A stretch of DNA of 10,782 nucleotides. Origin: Pseudoneurospora amorphoporcata. Taxonomy: Eukaryota > Ascomycota > Sordariomycetes > Sordariales > Sordariaceae. A program made the position numbers and the translations under genes. Numbering within the stretch: position 1 is the stretch's first letter; each line of letters begins with the position of its first letter. The stretch lies in contig MU859531.1 in assembly GCA_033297205.1 (NCBI GenBank), positions 1 to 10,782 on the forward strand. The letters run 5' to 3'. The notes under the pieces were generated by a model that saw nothing but the letters and a program-made list of their open reading frames with translations, was not told where the DNA came from and did no database searches. Of the stretch, positions 1-7,468 are shown in pieces.

Positions 1-425
1 TCCCATATCCATATCGTTCGGACGGAGGCATTACGGTGAGTGGGGAGGCGGCGCTAAGAAGATGAATATAATTGGGCGGATTACGAGAAAAGTTGCCCGT
101 CCTGACACTGCCGCTAGATCTTTTACACAGCTAATACCAAGATTGCCCTTGGTTAGAAGCCCATTCTTGAAGAATTGGTTCCTACAGTTTGGTGATCCAC
201 TACAACAAACTGATCACGATCGACCTCCTTCATGTACCTGCCTTAACCTACCTTCTTCATCCGCCTGCATTAGCCTACCTCTTCCCTTCCTAAGGGGGAG
301 ATTGGCATGTCATAAGAGAGATGCATACGGGGCAGTGGCTACGGAACAGGAAGACGCCGAAGCACCAAACCACAAACAAACAAACCCTGTATTGAATTGC
401 AAGGCACTCGCTACTAATTGGTTCC

Positions 426-647
426 AATGATTCTTTGGCCTTGCTGGGCTCTGCAGTTGCTTAGTCCGGAGGTTACCTCGGCTGTCCCCGCAACCTGTCA
501 GATTTCAAAGGTGGAGTCTGGCACTTCTGGCCATCCTCTATCAAGAGTATCGGTACCAATCACCTCGTTTTGGACCACTGCAGTGGTGTTAATGGCGTAT
601 GCAAAACTGTAGCAGATTTTGGTAAAAATCGTACCCATTCCTATTAA
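426..647 (+). pseudogene. Possible remnant of a small secreted protein gene
   Basis: One plus-strand frame begins with a hydrophobic stretch ending in a small-residue motif (LALLGSAVA), then a TAG where Gln (CAG) would fit. About 60 residues follow with cysteines at roughly 483, 570 and 600, and the frame ends at TAA 645-647. The layout resembles a fungal signal peptide followed by a short cysteine-containing mature protein. There is no in-frame ATG just upstream; the nearby ATG at 427 is in another frame, so an indel, a lost start or an upstream exon would be needed. I recognise no family. A chance open frame is a serious alternative. Confidence 0.2.
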
Positions 648-882
648 TAATTTGAATACCCTTTAGCGAACATTGGCAATTAAAATGAGGAGAAGGAGTA
701 GTAGGGACCAACGCCGAATGACTTTACGAAGCTATCAATCTCTCGTATCCTAGCGCCTACACACAATAATCAAACGATACTCTAATAAACTACGGTACCT
801 AGTTGGGATTGAACCCTATTGATCGATTTAATCCTATAGTTTGTACATACAGGCCAATTGACGAAGTGCTATAATAATAGAT

Positions 883-976
883 GAGGGAAGATAGAAAGAG
901 GAAGAGCAAGAGCAAGTTAGAGAAAGAAGGAGGAAGAGGGAGGAGGAAGAAGAAGAGGTAGGAAGAAGAGAGGGGG
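883..976. repeat. Purine-rich (GA) low-complexity tract
   Basis: About 95 bases on the plus strand are almost entirely A and G, built from irregular GAA, GGA and GAG units with only a few interrupting pyrimidines. This is simple-sequence DNA in a gene-poor stretch. Long polypurine runs can adopt unusual structures or act as nucleosome-poor spacers, but nothing here shows a specific role. Confidence 0.75.
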
Positions 977-1059
977 TTGAAAATAAGAGATACAAGGGAC
1001 TAGTTTGAGGCTAATTAGCGTTCCAAATCGAAAGCCTTCCCTAAGATAGTTATAGATAA

Positions 1060-1569
1060 TTATTAAGGATAGCTAGGCTGCCGTCCAAAGACGCCATTCT
1101 CGAATCCCTCGTCAAAAACGTCCGGGCCTGCAATACGCGCCTACTGCCCGAATGCGACAAGATGGTCTTTGGCGCATGCGAACTCGAAGTTTCAATGCCA
1201 GTACTTCTTAACCGGCCTGGCGTGCCCCTCTCGTATAGGGAGCCGCCCGCCGAATTTGAAACGGTCAACAGCCACTTTTCAGCCTAAATACACGCTTCCT
1301 TCAACGCACTACACGACCTCGGGGACATAGCAGACAAACTATCCTCAGGCGACGTAGATCTCTGCCGGCCAGGCGAATAGCTTCGGCCCGTCATATTCCG
1401 CACCATCCTAATTATAATACCTTAGATTGTGTTCCGTCTTTCGCGCCATCCCTTCGACCCAAAGTATCAGGTTGAGCAGGCCACATACTATATTCTCGAA
1501 AGTGGCCACCACGAGTACGGCCTAGTAATTATTAAGTTGCTCTACCAGCACATTTTGTAGTTTGGCTAA
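1060..1569 (+). pseudogene. Decayed plus-strand gene, family unknown
   Basis: A plus-strand frame reads for about 165 codons with strongly coding-like character (C-rich third positions). It is broken only by TAA 1285-1287, TAG 1378-1380, TAG 1423-1425 and TAG 1558-1560, with a further TAA at 1567-1569. These stops are what Gln (CAA/CAG) or Trp (TGG) codons become under RIP, and no indel is needed to keep the frame. The N-terminal part reads as an amphipathic helical segment (AILESLVKNVRACNTRLLPE), loosely like the helical region found in fungal HeLo-type or prion-inhibition proteins, but that similarity is too weak for a name. The true start is not visible. It converges with the DUF7580-like gene ending at 1748. 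A 72-codon frame on the opposite strand (1050-1268) is best read as its shadow. Confidence 0.45.
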
Positions 1570-1747
1570 TATATCTAACAGTTAGTAGCACGAAAATTAT
1601 AGTTTCTAAAGAAATAACTATAAAAGTAAGAGAAATATACTATATTCACAATTGTATAAATTATTTATAAATACTCCAAAACTAATTCTTCGACCTAGTT
1701 CTATACATACTGCAGTCCGTCTAGTTATTTCTAACACAATAGCACAA

Positions 1748-1961
1748 TCATTGCCACATCTTACAATTTTCACGTAATAGCTCGATAATATCCACACAAA
1801 CAGCGTTCTAGAAGTTATTATTATCCTAGTACCCAAATTGCCACCCATCCCCAATTATACCCTTAATATAACGAGAGGCGGCCTTTCTATATAAATTCGG
1901 TAGCGGGTTACTCATTTCATATAGCCACTTTACCGCTTGTAGTAAATATTCGTAGTATCCG
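1748..1961 (-). pseudogene. DUF7580-like gene, 3' fragment split off by the retrotransposon
   Basis: This is the C-terminal end of the broken host gene whose upstream part lies at 9384-10626. Counting the target-site copy once, the codon GGA is completed on both sides of the junction and the frame continues as TAC TAC GAA from the T at 1957. About 69 codons follow to a TGA at 1748-1750, with TAG codons at two positions where Gln would fit. The closing segment (RYIKGIIGDGWQFGY, then an acidic/Asn stretch and NAVCVDIIELLRENC) matches the usual end of fungal DUF7580 proteins: a conserved 'xCI..' position followed by a helix with 'aV..dVi.pL'. The usual Cys is Tyr here, a RIP-type TGT-to-TAT change. 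TGA 1748 may be the native stop or a mutated CGA. Confidence 0.55.
1957..1961. repeat. Target-site duplication, left copy (ATCCG)
   Basis: The five bases ATCCG directly abut the left LTR and are repeated directly beyond the right LTR at 9384-9388. A 5-bp duplication is the usual footprint of Ty3/Gypsy integrase. It fixes both element ends to the base. Confidence 0.9.
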
Positions 1962-2202
1962 TATTACGGGGCGAGAGGGCACCGTATAGGGTAGGATGGG
2001 ATATGCGTTGTTGCATGAAGAGAGGAAGGGGGAGGAAGTGTGCGGAGGTCTGGCTATATGGGCGAGAGCCCTAAGGCTAGACCGTGCGCGCACGTGAGGC
2101 TGCACGTGACGATAACATGTGCGAGGACAGAGCTCTAGGCTCTGGATCGCAGCACATGTGCGGTCAGTGCAGCACAGTACATTATAGGCTAACCTTGTGA
2201 TA
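1962..2202 (-). repeat. 3' LTR of the retrotransposon
   Basis: This 241-bp direct repeat pairs with 9143-9383 at a constant offset of 7,181 bp and without gaps. Compared with the right copy it shows A for G at 1988 and 2137, T for C at 2078, 2178, 2183 and 2195, and G for A at 2108 and 2121. The ends are TATTAC and GTGATA on the plus strand rather than the usual TG...CA. It contains two CACGTG hexamers (2091-2096, 2103-2108) and a nested inverted repeat: ACATGTGC 2115-2122 with GCACATGT 2152-2159, and AGAGC 2129-2133 with GCTCT 2139-2143. Confidence 0.95.
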
Positions 2203-2217
2203 CTATCCCCCCTTAAA
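2203..2217 (-). promoter_or_regulatory. Polypurine tract for plus-strand priming
   Basis: On the minus strand the bases immediately before the 3' LTR read AAGGGGGGATAG, a purine run with six G. A tract like this directly upstream of the 3' LTR is the site where RNase H leaves the primer for second-strand DNA synthesis. Its position on this side confirms the minus-strand orientation of the element. Confidence 0.85.
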
Positions 2218-2513
2218 AGAAGCTCGCAGAGCTGAAAAATCTATATACACGTGAAATAATAGACTCAAGACCCTTTACACAGCTTCCTATCCTCGTAAAC
2301 ATCCATTAACTTCCGAAACACCCGACCAAATGCTAGGCACAATCCGTCCTCCATATCCTTCCACGTCCTATCTTCCATAGCGGCAGCCGTTTCTTGCCGG
2401 GCCAAACGGCTGGAGCGACGCCGTGGTGGCTCGGGGGCGGCCGGTGCTGGCGTTGGGGTGTCAGCGGCGAGGCGCTCGAGCACCTTCTGGACCTCTGGAG
2501 GGATCGGTCTGTT

Positions 2514-2672
2514 TGGGTGGTCATGATGGAACTGTTGAAGATAGTATTCACAGTCGATAACGTTACTGACGGGTTCCCAGGTAGGGTTGCCGGTTTTCCA
2601 TTTGACCTCGTACTTCCAATGCCTATTGTTGCTCATTTGTTGACAATCCGTGAAACGCTCGAATGCCCACTC
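2514..2672 (-). other. Chromodomain at the C-terminus of integrase
   Basis: Residues beginning EEWAFERF and continuing through KYEVKWK, TWEPVSNV and a closing YYLQQFHH have the chromodomain signature: beta strands with 'Y.VKWkG', then 'tWEp..n', then a C-terminal helix with 'l..F'. In chromoviruses this domain sits at the integrase end and steers insertion to chromatin with particular histone marks, typically heterochromatin. There is no stop between here and the end of pol. A proline/arginine-rich tail of about 80 residues follows. Confidence 0.85.
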
Positions 2673-2779
2673 CTCGTGCTCCTCCTGGTCGTCGGTGCGT
2701 ATTATGACCCTCCCCTCGTTGGCCCGAACATCTGTTGTGGTGGGCTGGCCAAGGAGGCCCTCGCCGGACTATGGTTGTA

Positions 2780-2895
2780 CTATAGAGACGTGGAAAATTG
2801 GTGAGTACTTTATGTTCGACGGGAGCGCGAGGTGTACGGTGTGCGACTCGGCGTGGATAACTTTGAAGGGCCCTTCCTAGCGTGGGTACAGCTTT
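2780..2895 (-). other. GPY/F-like module of integrase
   Basis: The stretch around EGPFKVIHAESHTVHLALP and then IFHVSIVQP matches the GPY/F module that follows the Ty3/Gypsy integrase core ('GPF.v......v.L.LP......FHVS.L.p'). It lies between the catalytic core and the chromodomain, as expected. TAG stops precede the EGPF motif and follow the VQP motif, at positions where the family usually has Trp. Confidence 0.75.
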
Positions 2896-3149
2896 GCGTG
2901 CGGTCGTCCGTTGGCGAGGTTAGTTGTATTGAGGAGAACTATATCGCCGATACGGTATTTGATAGAGTCGACCCTCTTCCTGTTGGCGTTGTCTTCGTAC
3001 CGTTCCTGCGTCCGCCGAGATTATTGGATAACGAAGTTCTAGATCTGCTGGAAACGATCCGCCAGCTCGTTGGCCTTGTAGTGCTCCTTGAGCTGAGCTG
3101 GTGAGAGATCTGGTAGTGGCGGGGTGCGAGGCTCTGTATCTATACGAGG

Positions 3150-3815
3150 GTGATGTTTGTAGTTGGCGAAGAACGGTGAGATGCCTGTTGACGATGAGAC
3201 GGCGTTATTCCTAGCGAATTCCGCGAGTGGCAGCCACTTTGCCCAGTCCGTTTGTGCCCAGTTGATGTAGATCCTTAAAAACTGCTCCATCTCTACGTTG
3301 ATGCGCTCGGTTTGGGCGTTCGTCTGAGGGTGGAAAGCGGAGGTGAGCTTGCGAATTACGGATAGCCGCTTGCAGAGGGTGGACTAGAATCGTGAGACAA
3401 ACTGGGTGCCTCTGTCGGAGAGTACGCTATCCGGAAGGCTATGGATTGAGTAGATACGATCGATGAACCGGTCTGCCAGTTCTTCTGCTTCCAGGGTTAC
3501 TGTTGGGATATAGTGTCGCATCTTGGTGAGTCGGTCAATAACGATAGCGATGTATTTAAAAGTCTGGCCTAGATAGGTGTTCGGTGGTAGCGGCGTAATA
3601 TAGTCGATTGAGATATCGGTCTACGGCGCGAGAGCGATTGCAACCGGTTTAAAATAACCGGCTGAACCTCTCTTTAAAGACTTGGTCTTTGCGTACGGCA
3701 AGCAACCTTTGTAGAAAAGGCGTACGTCGTTGTACATCCCCTCCTAATAGAAATCGCGTTGCAGGAGTTCGTACGTGGCGTCACGGCTTAAATAGCCGGC
3801 GCTCGGGAAGTTATG
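3150..3815 (-). other. Integrase: HHCC zinc domain and DDE catalytic core
   Basis: The catalytic triad is intact: Asp in IDYITPLP (3603-3605), Asp in LSDRGTQF (3414-3416) and Glu in QTERINVE (3306-3308). The last two are 35 residues apart, the classic DX35E spacing. The upstream zinc-binding domain is damaged. The first His (QHN) and first Cys (GCLP) remain, but the second His is Tyr (AGYLSR) and the second Cys is Tyr (CLPYAKTK). Both are single RIP-type transitions, CAT to TAT and TGC to TAC. TAG stops interrupt the domain at FY*EG, AP*TD and RF*ST. Confidence 0.9.
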
Positions 3816-4214
3816 CTGGCGATTAATCAGTTAGAGCTGGAGATTTTTATTGTAGGGATCTACGATAACCCGATCTCGCCACTTCGCAATGCTGTTAACG
3901 ACGTAACACTCTAAAAAGGCCCTATAGAAAACCTTCCTAATATTAGTTGGCTACTAACGGGCTCCGTTGGTGAAAGAGGATACCAGTTTTTATAGGAATA
4001 CGGAGCTCTTGTAGCTGGCGCGGATAAGGTCGTCGGTAGATAGGGTGTCTAAGTCGTCCGGGCCCAGTAGGCAAAGCGAGAAGCCTACTACTAAGTCGTT
4101 AGACTCAAGATAACCTTCTTCAAACTAAGATAGATCTAATAAGGCTCGCTTGCGAACGACTAGACGATTGTCTTCCTCGTTATCAAGGCGGTTATTAGGC
4201 TTGCGGCTCAGGGC

Positions 4215-4570
4215 GTCTGGGCGCAGGTTCTTCGAGCCCGGCGTATACTTAATTAAAAAGTTGAACCGTAATAAGAACTGGGACCAGCGTATATGCCGTT
4301 GAATTAGCTACTTATTCGTTGTAAACGTTTGGAGGTTCTTGTAATCTGTTAAAATATTGAAGGGGAGCTGTGCGCCCTCTAACTCAGGCCTCCATTCTTC
4401 TAGGGCTTTGACGATAGCTAACAGTTCTTTATTATATATATCGTAATTATATTTTTGCGCGGAATGTTTGGCCGAGAAGTAAGCGACCGGGTAAAGGATT
4501 TTGTTATTATTATATTGGGAGAGGGTGCCGCCCGCGGCCTAGTTGGAGGCGTTAGTTTCGATAATAGTCT
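4215..4570 (-). other. RNase H domain, catalytic Asp lost
   Basis: The domain is recognised from AAGGTLSQY, YPVAYFSAKHSAQ, KELLAIVKALEEWR and ILTDYKNL, then RHIRWSQFL and the closing RPDALSR. The catalytic Glu (KELLA) and the Asp of TDYKNL remain. The first catalytic Asp, normally in a TDAS motif, is Asn (4551-4553, AAC), a G-to-A change after T. The domain also has TAA and TAG stops on either side of that motif. Confidence 0.88.
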
Positions 4571-4919
4571 TCTTCGTTTAATCGTAGATTTTGAGGACGG
4601 GGCCTTTAGAGAATGCCCGCTTGAGAGCCTCGAAAGCGGCTTGGTAGCGGTTATTCCAAGACTATCCGGCGTCCCTCTTCGTAAGTTCGTAGAGCGGGGC
4701 GGCTATTAACGAGAATTCTTTTATAAACCGTTTGTAGAAGTTTGCAAAACCTAAGAAGGATTGTAGGGACTTCTTTAACTCGGGCGCCTGCCAGTTAGCG
4801 ATGGCCTTGACCTTGTCTGGGTCTATTTCGATGCCTCCCAGCGTGATGATTAAGCCTAAGTATTTCGTCTTCGTAGTATAGAATTCGCATTTGTCGATAT
4901 CGATGCTAAGGCCCGCTCT

Positions 4920-5490
4920 TGCCAACTTATTGAAAACGTCGTTAACGTACCGCTCGTAGTCTTTAACGTTATCCGAGTAAATAAGGATGTCGTCGAGGTA
5001 AGCAGTCGTATAAATATTGAAAATATTATATAAGATATCGTTGATATAATTCTAGAAAGCTCCTAGGGCACCCTATAAGCTAAATGGAACGACTAAAGAT
5101 TTAAAAAGGCTAAACCGTATTATAAATGCGGTAAGCTACTCGTGGCCCTATTTGACCCGAATGCGGTTGAATACGGCGATTATATTAAGCTTCGTGAAAA
5201 TCTTAGTGCGGCAGATCGCGTTAAGGGTCTCCTTAATAAGCGGGAGGGGATAACGGGACTTAAGGGTCACGTTATTAATGCCGCGATAGTTAACGTACAC
5301 GCGGACTCCGCCTCCTAGCTTCTTAATAAGGAGCAGCGGAGCAGAGGCTTCTAATTGTGAAGGCCTAATGAATTTCTTCCTCAACATATCATCAATCCAC
5401 TTTTTAATAACGCTAAGCTCGTCGGGGTTGAACGTACGCCCGCGAGAAGCCGGGGGGGTTACTCCCGGGTAAAATTCGATCTTTAAATTG
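4920..5490 (-). other. Reverse transcriptase domain, first catalytic Asp lost
   Basis: Fingers and palm motifs are clear: VINDMLRKKFI-like segment, LEASAPLLLIKKLGGGVRVYV, NYRGINNVTLK, RYPLPLIKE, FTKLNIIAVF and AYLDDILIYS. The YLDD catalytic pair is intact (4989-5000). The motif A Asp (family FTKLD) is Asn (AAT, 5184-5186), a RIP-type G-to-A change that would abolish polymerisation. Four stops (K*GH, E*LT, L*GA, F*NY) lie between motif A and YLDD, where Gln, Trp or similar residues occur in relatives. Confidence 0.9.
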
Positions 5491-6544
5491 TATACTTTAT
5501 AGGGAGGTAGGATATCCGCTCCTTCTTGCAAAAAGGTCTACGTATGGTGCCAGTGTTGTCGCGGGAGCTTGGCTTGAATTTCTACAACGGTCTTTGGGAA
5601 CTTATCGGCCTTCTCGTGAAATTTAATAGTATCTTCCAACGTAATCTTATTAATAGTAATGCCGTTTGTTGCGAAATATTCGTTAATTACTTCCTCGTAA
5701 CGAGGGAAATCGTCGTCTATACTGTTAATTTTAATAGAGTTAGAAATTTTGACGGCCCGTAATACGGCCTCGTCTCCTTCTCCTACCAGGGTATCAATCC
5801 AATAGTGATATTTACTGCCGAAAAAGTGCTTGAGGTATTTACTTTTACCTAATAATACCTCCGCTACTATATCGGGCGTAAGGTTATTACTTATACCCTA
5901 AGGATCTAAGACCCGCCCCTCCTTTTCTAATTTCTCGTCCTCTTCGATTAACCTTCGGATATCCTCATCTAGGTTAGTTCGAGTCGTACAGATAATCTAG
6001 AGGCCTTGGGTCTCCGCTAGCCAGTTGAAAGTGGCGGCCGGGAGCTCCCTAATATTGTTAGGGTTGATAGGACCAGCCGGGATGCTACAAATCCTAACCG
6101 GCACCTAATAGTCTACTATAGAAGTCTTCACGCCACCGGCCCAACGGCAGGGCGCTAGGACTGGGCGAGGTGTTAAAAGCGGCGTTGGGGGCAGGGCAAA
6201 CAGCATAATCGCGCTGCCGCCCTTTACTTTCCCGAGCGGAGTGGTGCCCTGGCGGTTGGCGACCCGGTGCTTGAATCGGTAGAACCGTTGACGAGCGGCT
6301 CGTTTAATTATGGTAGAGACGGATAGTCGCCTTACAGCCGCGTCTTCGCGCTACTAGTTAAGCTCGCCTTCGTCCTCCGCGTCCTCTACCGTCGGGCTGT
6401 AGTATGCCGATCGTTAAGGTAGCGGTCGCGGGGTCGTAAAATGGCGGCTTGAAAGTGGAGCGGTACGGTTGGAGCCCCCTAGCAGAAGGTAACCCCGCTA
6501 TTCGCAAGCGGAACTGAACTTTAGGGAGTCGTTAGGCCAGTCGA

Positions 6545-6870
6545 TGCCTGGGGCGTGATATACGAGCTACGGGTGACCTAAGATAATAGGGTTATCTTCA
6601 GCTAAGTTATAAATTAATAGATCGATAACCTCACAATAGACTCCCGCCCACATTATAAATCTAGAGAAGTAGGTAATACTACCTTTTACTTAGCCATTAG
6701 CGAGATAAAGTAGTTTGGGGACGGCAAGCGGGAAAAAAGGAAGGCGATTGCGGTAGACGAAACGGCGGTCAATAAAACCAAGGGCGGTGTAACCGCTATC
6801 AACGAGGGCGGTACAATGCAATTTACGCAGTCCGCAAGACAAATAGATAGAAAGATTTAATAAATTTAAG
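6545..6870 (-). other. Retroviral-type aspartic protease domain
   Basis: The active-site motif reads ALVDSGYTALGFID, with the catalytic DSG at 6792-6800. Relatives usually have Cys or Ala after DSG; Tyr here is consistent with a RIP change from Cys. Further on, NPIILGHP followed by a TAG (6567-6569) and then HAPGIDW matches the family's 'ILG.pWL..h.P.iDW' block, with Trp turned to a stop. A TAA also interrupts the middle (ANG*VKG). The domain acts as a dimer that processes the Gag-Pol polyprotein. Confidence 0.8.
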
Positions 6871-7000
6871 TATTTATAACGGCTATCTACTAAAGATCTA
6901 TTTATTTTAACGATATCTAACTATACAAGGACAATCCCATCGTCTCCTCTATATCCGTTAGACCCGTACCTCCTAACGCGATTTAACTAGGAGGCTACAC

Positions 7001-7007
7001 ATTTCCC
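7001..7007 (-). promoter_or_regulatory. Candidate -1 frameshift slippery heptamer GGGAAAT
   Basis: On the minus strand this reads GGGAAAT. In the gag frame it is parsed G GGA AAT, which is the X XXY YYZ phase. Slipping back one base gives GGG AAA, exactly the pol frame that then runs to 2265. Gag reaches a TAG two codons later (6995-6997). Fungal Ty3/Gypsy elements often join gag and pol by -1 frameshifting. No downstream stem-loop or pseudoknot was demonstrated, and a chance heptamer is possible in degenerate sequence. Confidence 0.45.
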
Positions 7008-7210
7008 TAGCCCGAAATAGAGCCGCTCTCGTCACTTATAACCGGGCCGACAAAGCCAGGCTAGTAGGCGGGAACGGGGTTGTAGTATCCGGGAGCCGGG
7101 GTACCGGGGGCTAGAAATCCCGCGTTGGGGTTCATAGCGTTAACGTAGTAACCGCTACTGCCGTAACTAAAGCGCTACTAACCGTAGCCATACTAGCTCT
7201 AGGCGGGTTG

Positions 7211-7340
7211 TTAGTTGCCACCATAGTAGCCGCCGCTATAACCGTTATTACCGCCACCATTATTATAACCGCTATTATTACGGTTACCATTATAACTATT
7301 ATTATTATTAGTACCGCTACTATTATTATGATTCCCACCG
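7211..7340 (-). repeat. Gly/Asn-rich low-complexity coding tract (AAT/ATT-type triplets)
   Basis: The gag frame here is almost only Gly and Asn with some Ser and Tyr, encoded by tandem-like AAT, AAC, GGC and GGT triplets; on the plus strand it appears as ATT/ACC/GCC runs. It lies just after the zinc-knuckle remnant, a usual place for basic or disordered RNA-binding tails. The triplet monotony makes length variation between copies likely. Confidence 0.8.
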
Positions 7341-7426
7341 TTATTACCTGTGTTTCCGCCGCCACGACCTCTATTATTACAATTGTTACGAGGTTTAACC
7401 TCCTTCTTAAAGTTGATACGAGAGCG

Positions 7427-7468
7427 GCAATTAGTAGAATAATAGCCGGGCTTACCGTAGCGGGTATA
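7427..7468 (-). other. Zinc-knuckle (CCHC) remnant with three ligands replaced
   Basis: The spacing of a gag CX2CX4HX4C knuckle is preserved around YTRYGKPGYYSTNC, but only the last Cys remains. The two earlier Cys positions and the His are all Tyr (codons TAT, TAC, TAT). Each follows from one RIP-type transition: TGT or TGC to TAT or TAC, and CAT to TAT. The intact motif would bind zinc and the packaged RNA. Confidence 0.75.

Larger units (their letters stand above)
1..1059. other. Left flank without a confident gene
   Basis: No convincing gene is visible here. A 122-codon plus-strand frame (62-430) has a composition and sequence that match no family I recognise, and it lacks signs of selection such as a clear domain or a sensible codon pattern. 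CpA and TpG dinucleotides are still common in roughly the first 600 bases, so this part looks less affected by RIP-type mutation than the DNA to its right. From about 640 on the sequence is AT-rich with many TpA steps. The two items worth listing separately are a possible small secreted-protein remnant and a purine-rich tract. Confidence 0.5.
2265..7007 (-). pseudogene. pol polyprotein (PR-RT-RNase H-IN-chromodomain), multiply stopped
   Basis: One frame runs about 1,580 codons without a frameshift from the end of gag to a TGA at 2265-2267. In order it holds an aspartic protease (near 6870-6545), a poorly conserved linker of about 330 residues, reverse transcriptase (near 5490-4920) with connection, RNase H (near 4570-4215), integrase (near 3815-3150), a GPY/F-like module (near 2895-2780) and a chromodomain. 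I count 32 internal stops, 26 TAG and 6 TAA, none TGA. That is expected from RIP of CAG, CAA and TGG but not from random mutation. The only TGA is the terminal one, which fits a native stop. No initiator is expected, because pol of such elements is normally made as a Gag-Pol fusion; the frame is -1 relative to gag. Catalytic residues are lost in RT and RNase H. The domain order places the element in Ty3/Gypsy with high confidence. Confidence 0.92.

Noticed and set aside
805..816. GGGTTCAATCCC on the minus strand, similar to a tRNA T-arm / B box
   Set aside because: The flanking bases do not form a 5-bp T stem with a 7-nt loop, and no acceptor stem, D arm or anticodon arm could be laid out around it.
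1050..1268. Minus-strand open frame of 72 codons
   Set aside because: It covers only part of the longer plus-strand coding-like frame (1060-1569), which has better codon character and is broken only by RIP-type stops.
1618..1854. Minus-strand open frame of 78 codons
   Set aside because: It is in a different frame from the DUF7580-like C-terminus that crosses the same bases and lies in AT-rich DNA; it shows no recognisable features.
2394..2804. Plus-strand frame of 136 codons over the chromodomain region
   Set aside because: It is antisense to the clearly recognisable chromodomain and GPY/F-like region of pol and shows no family of its own.
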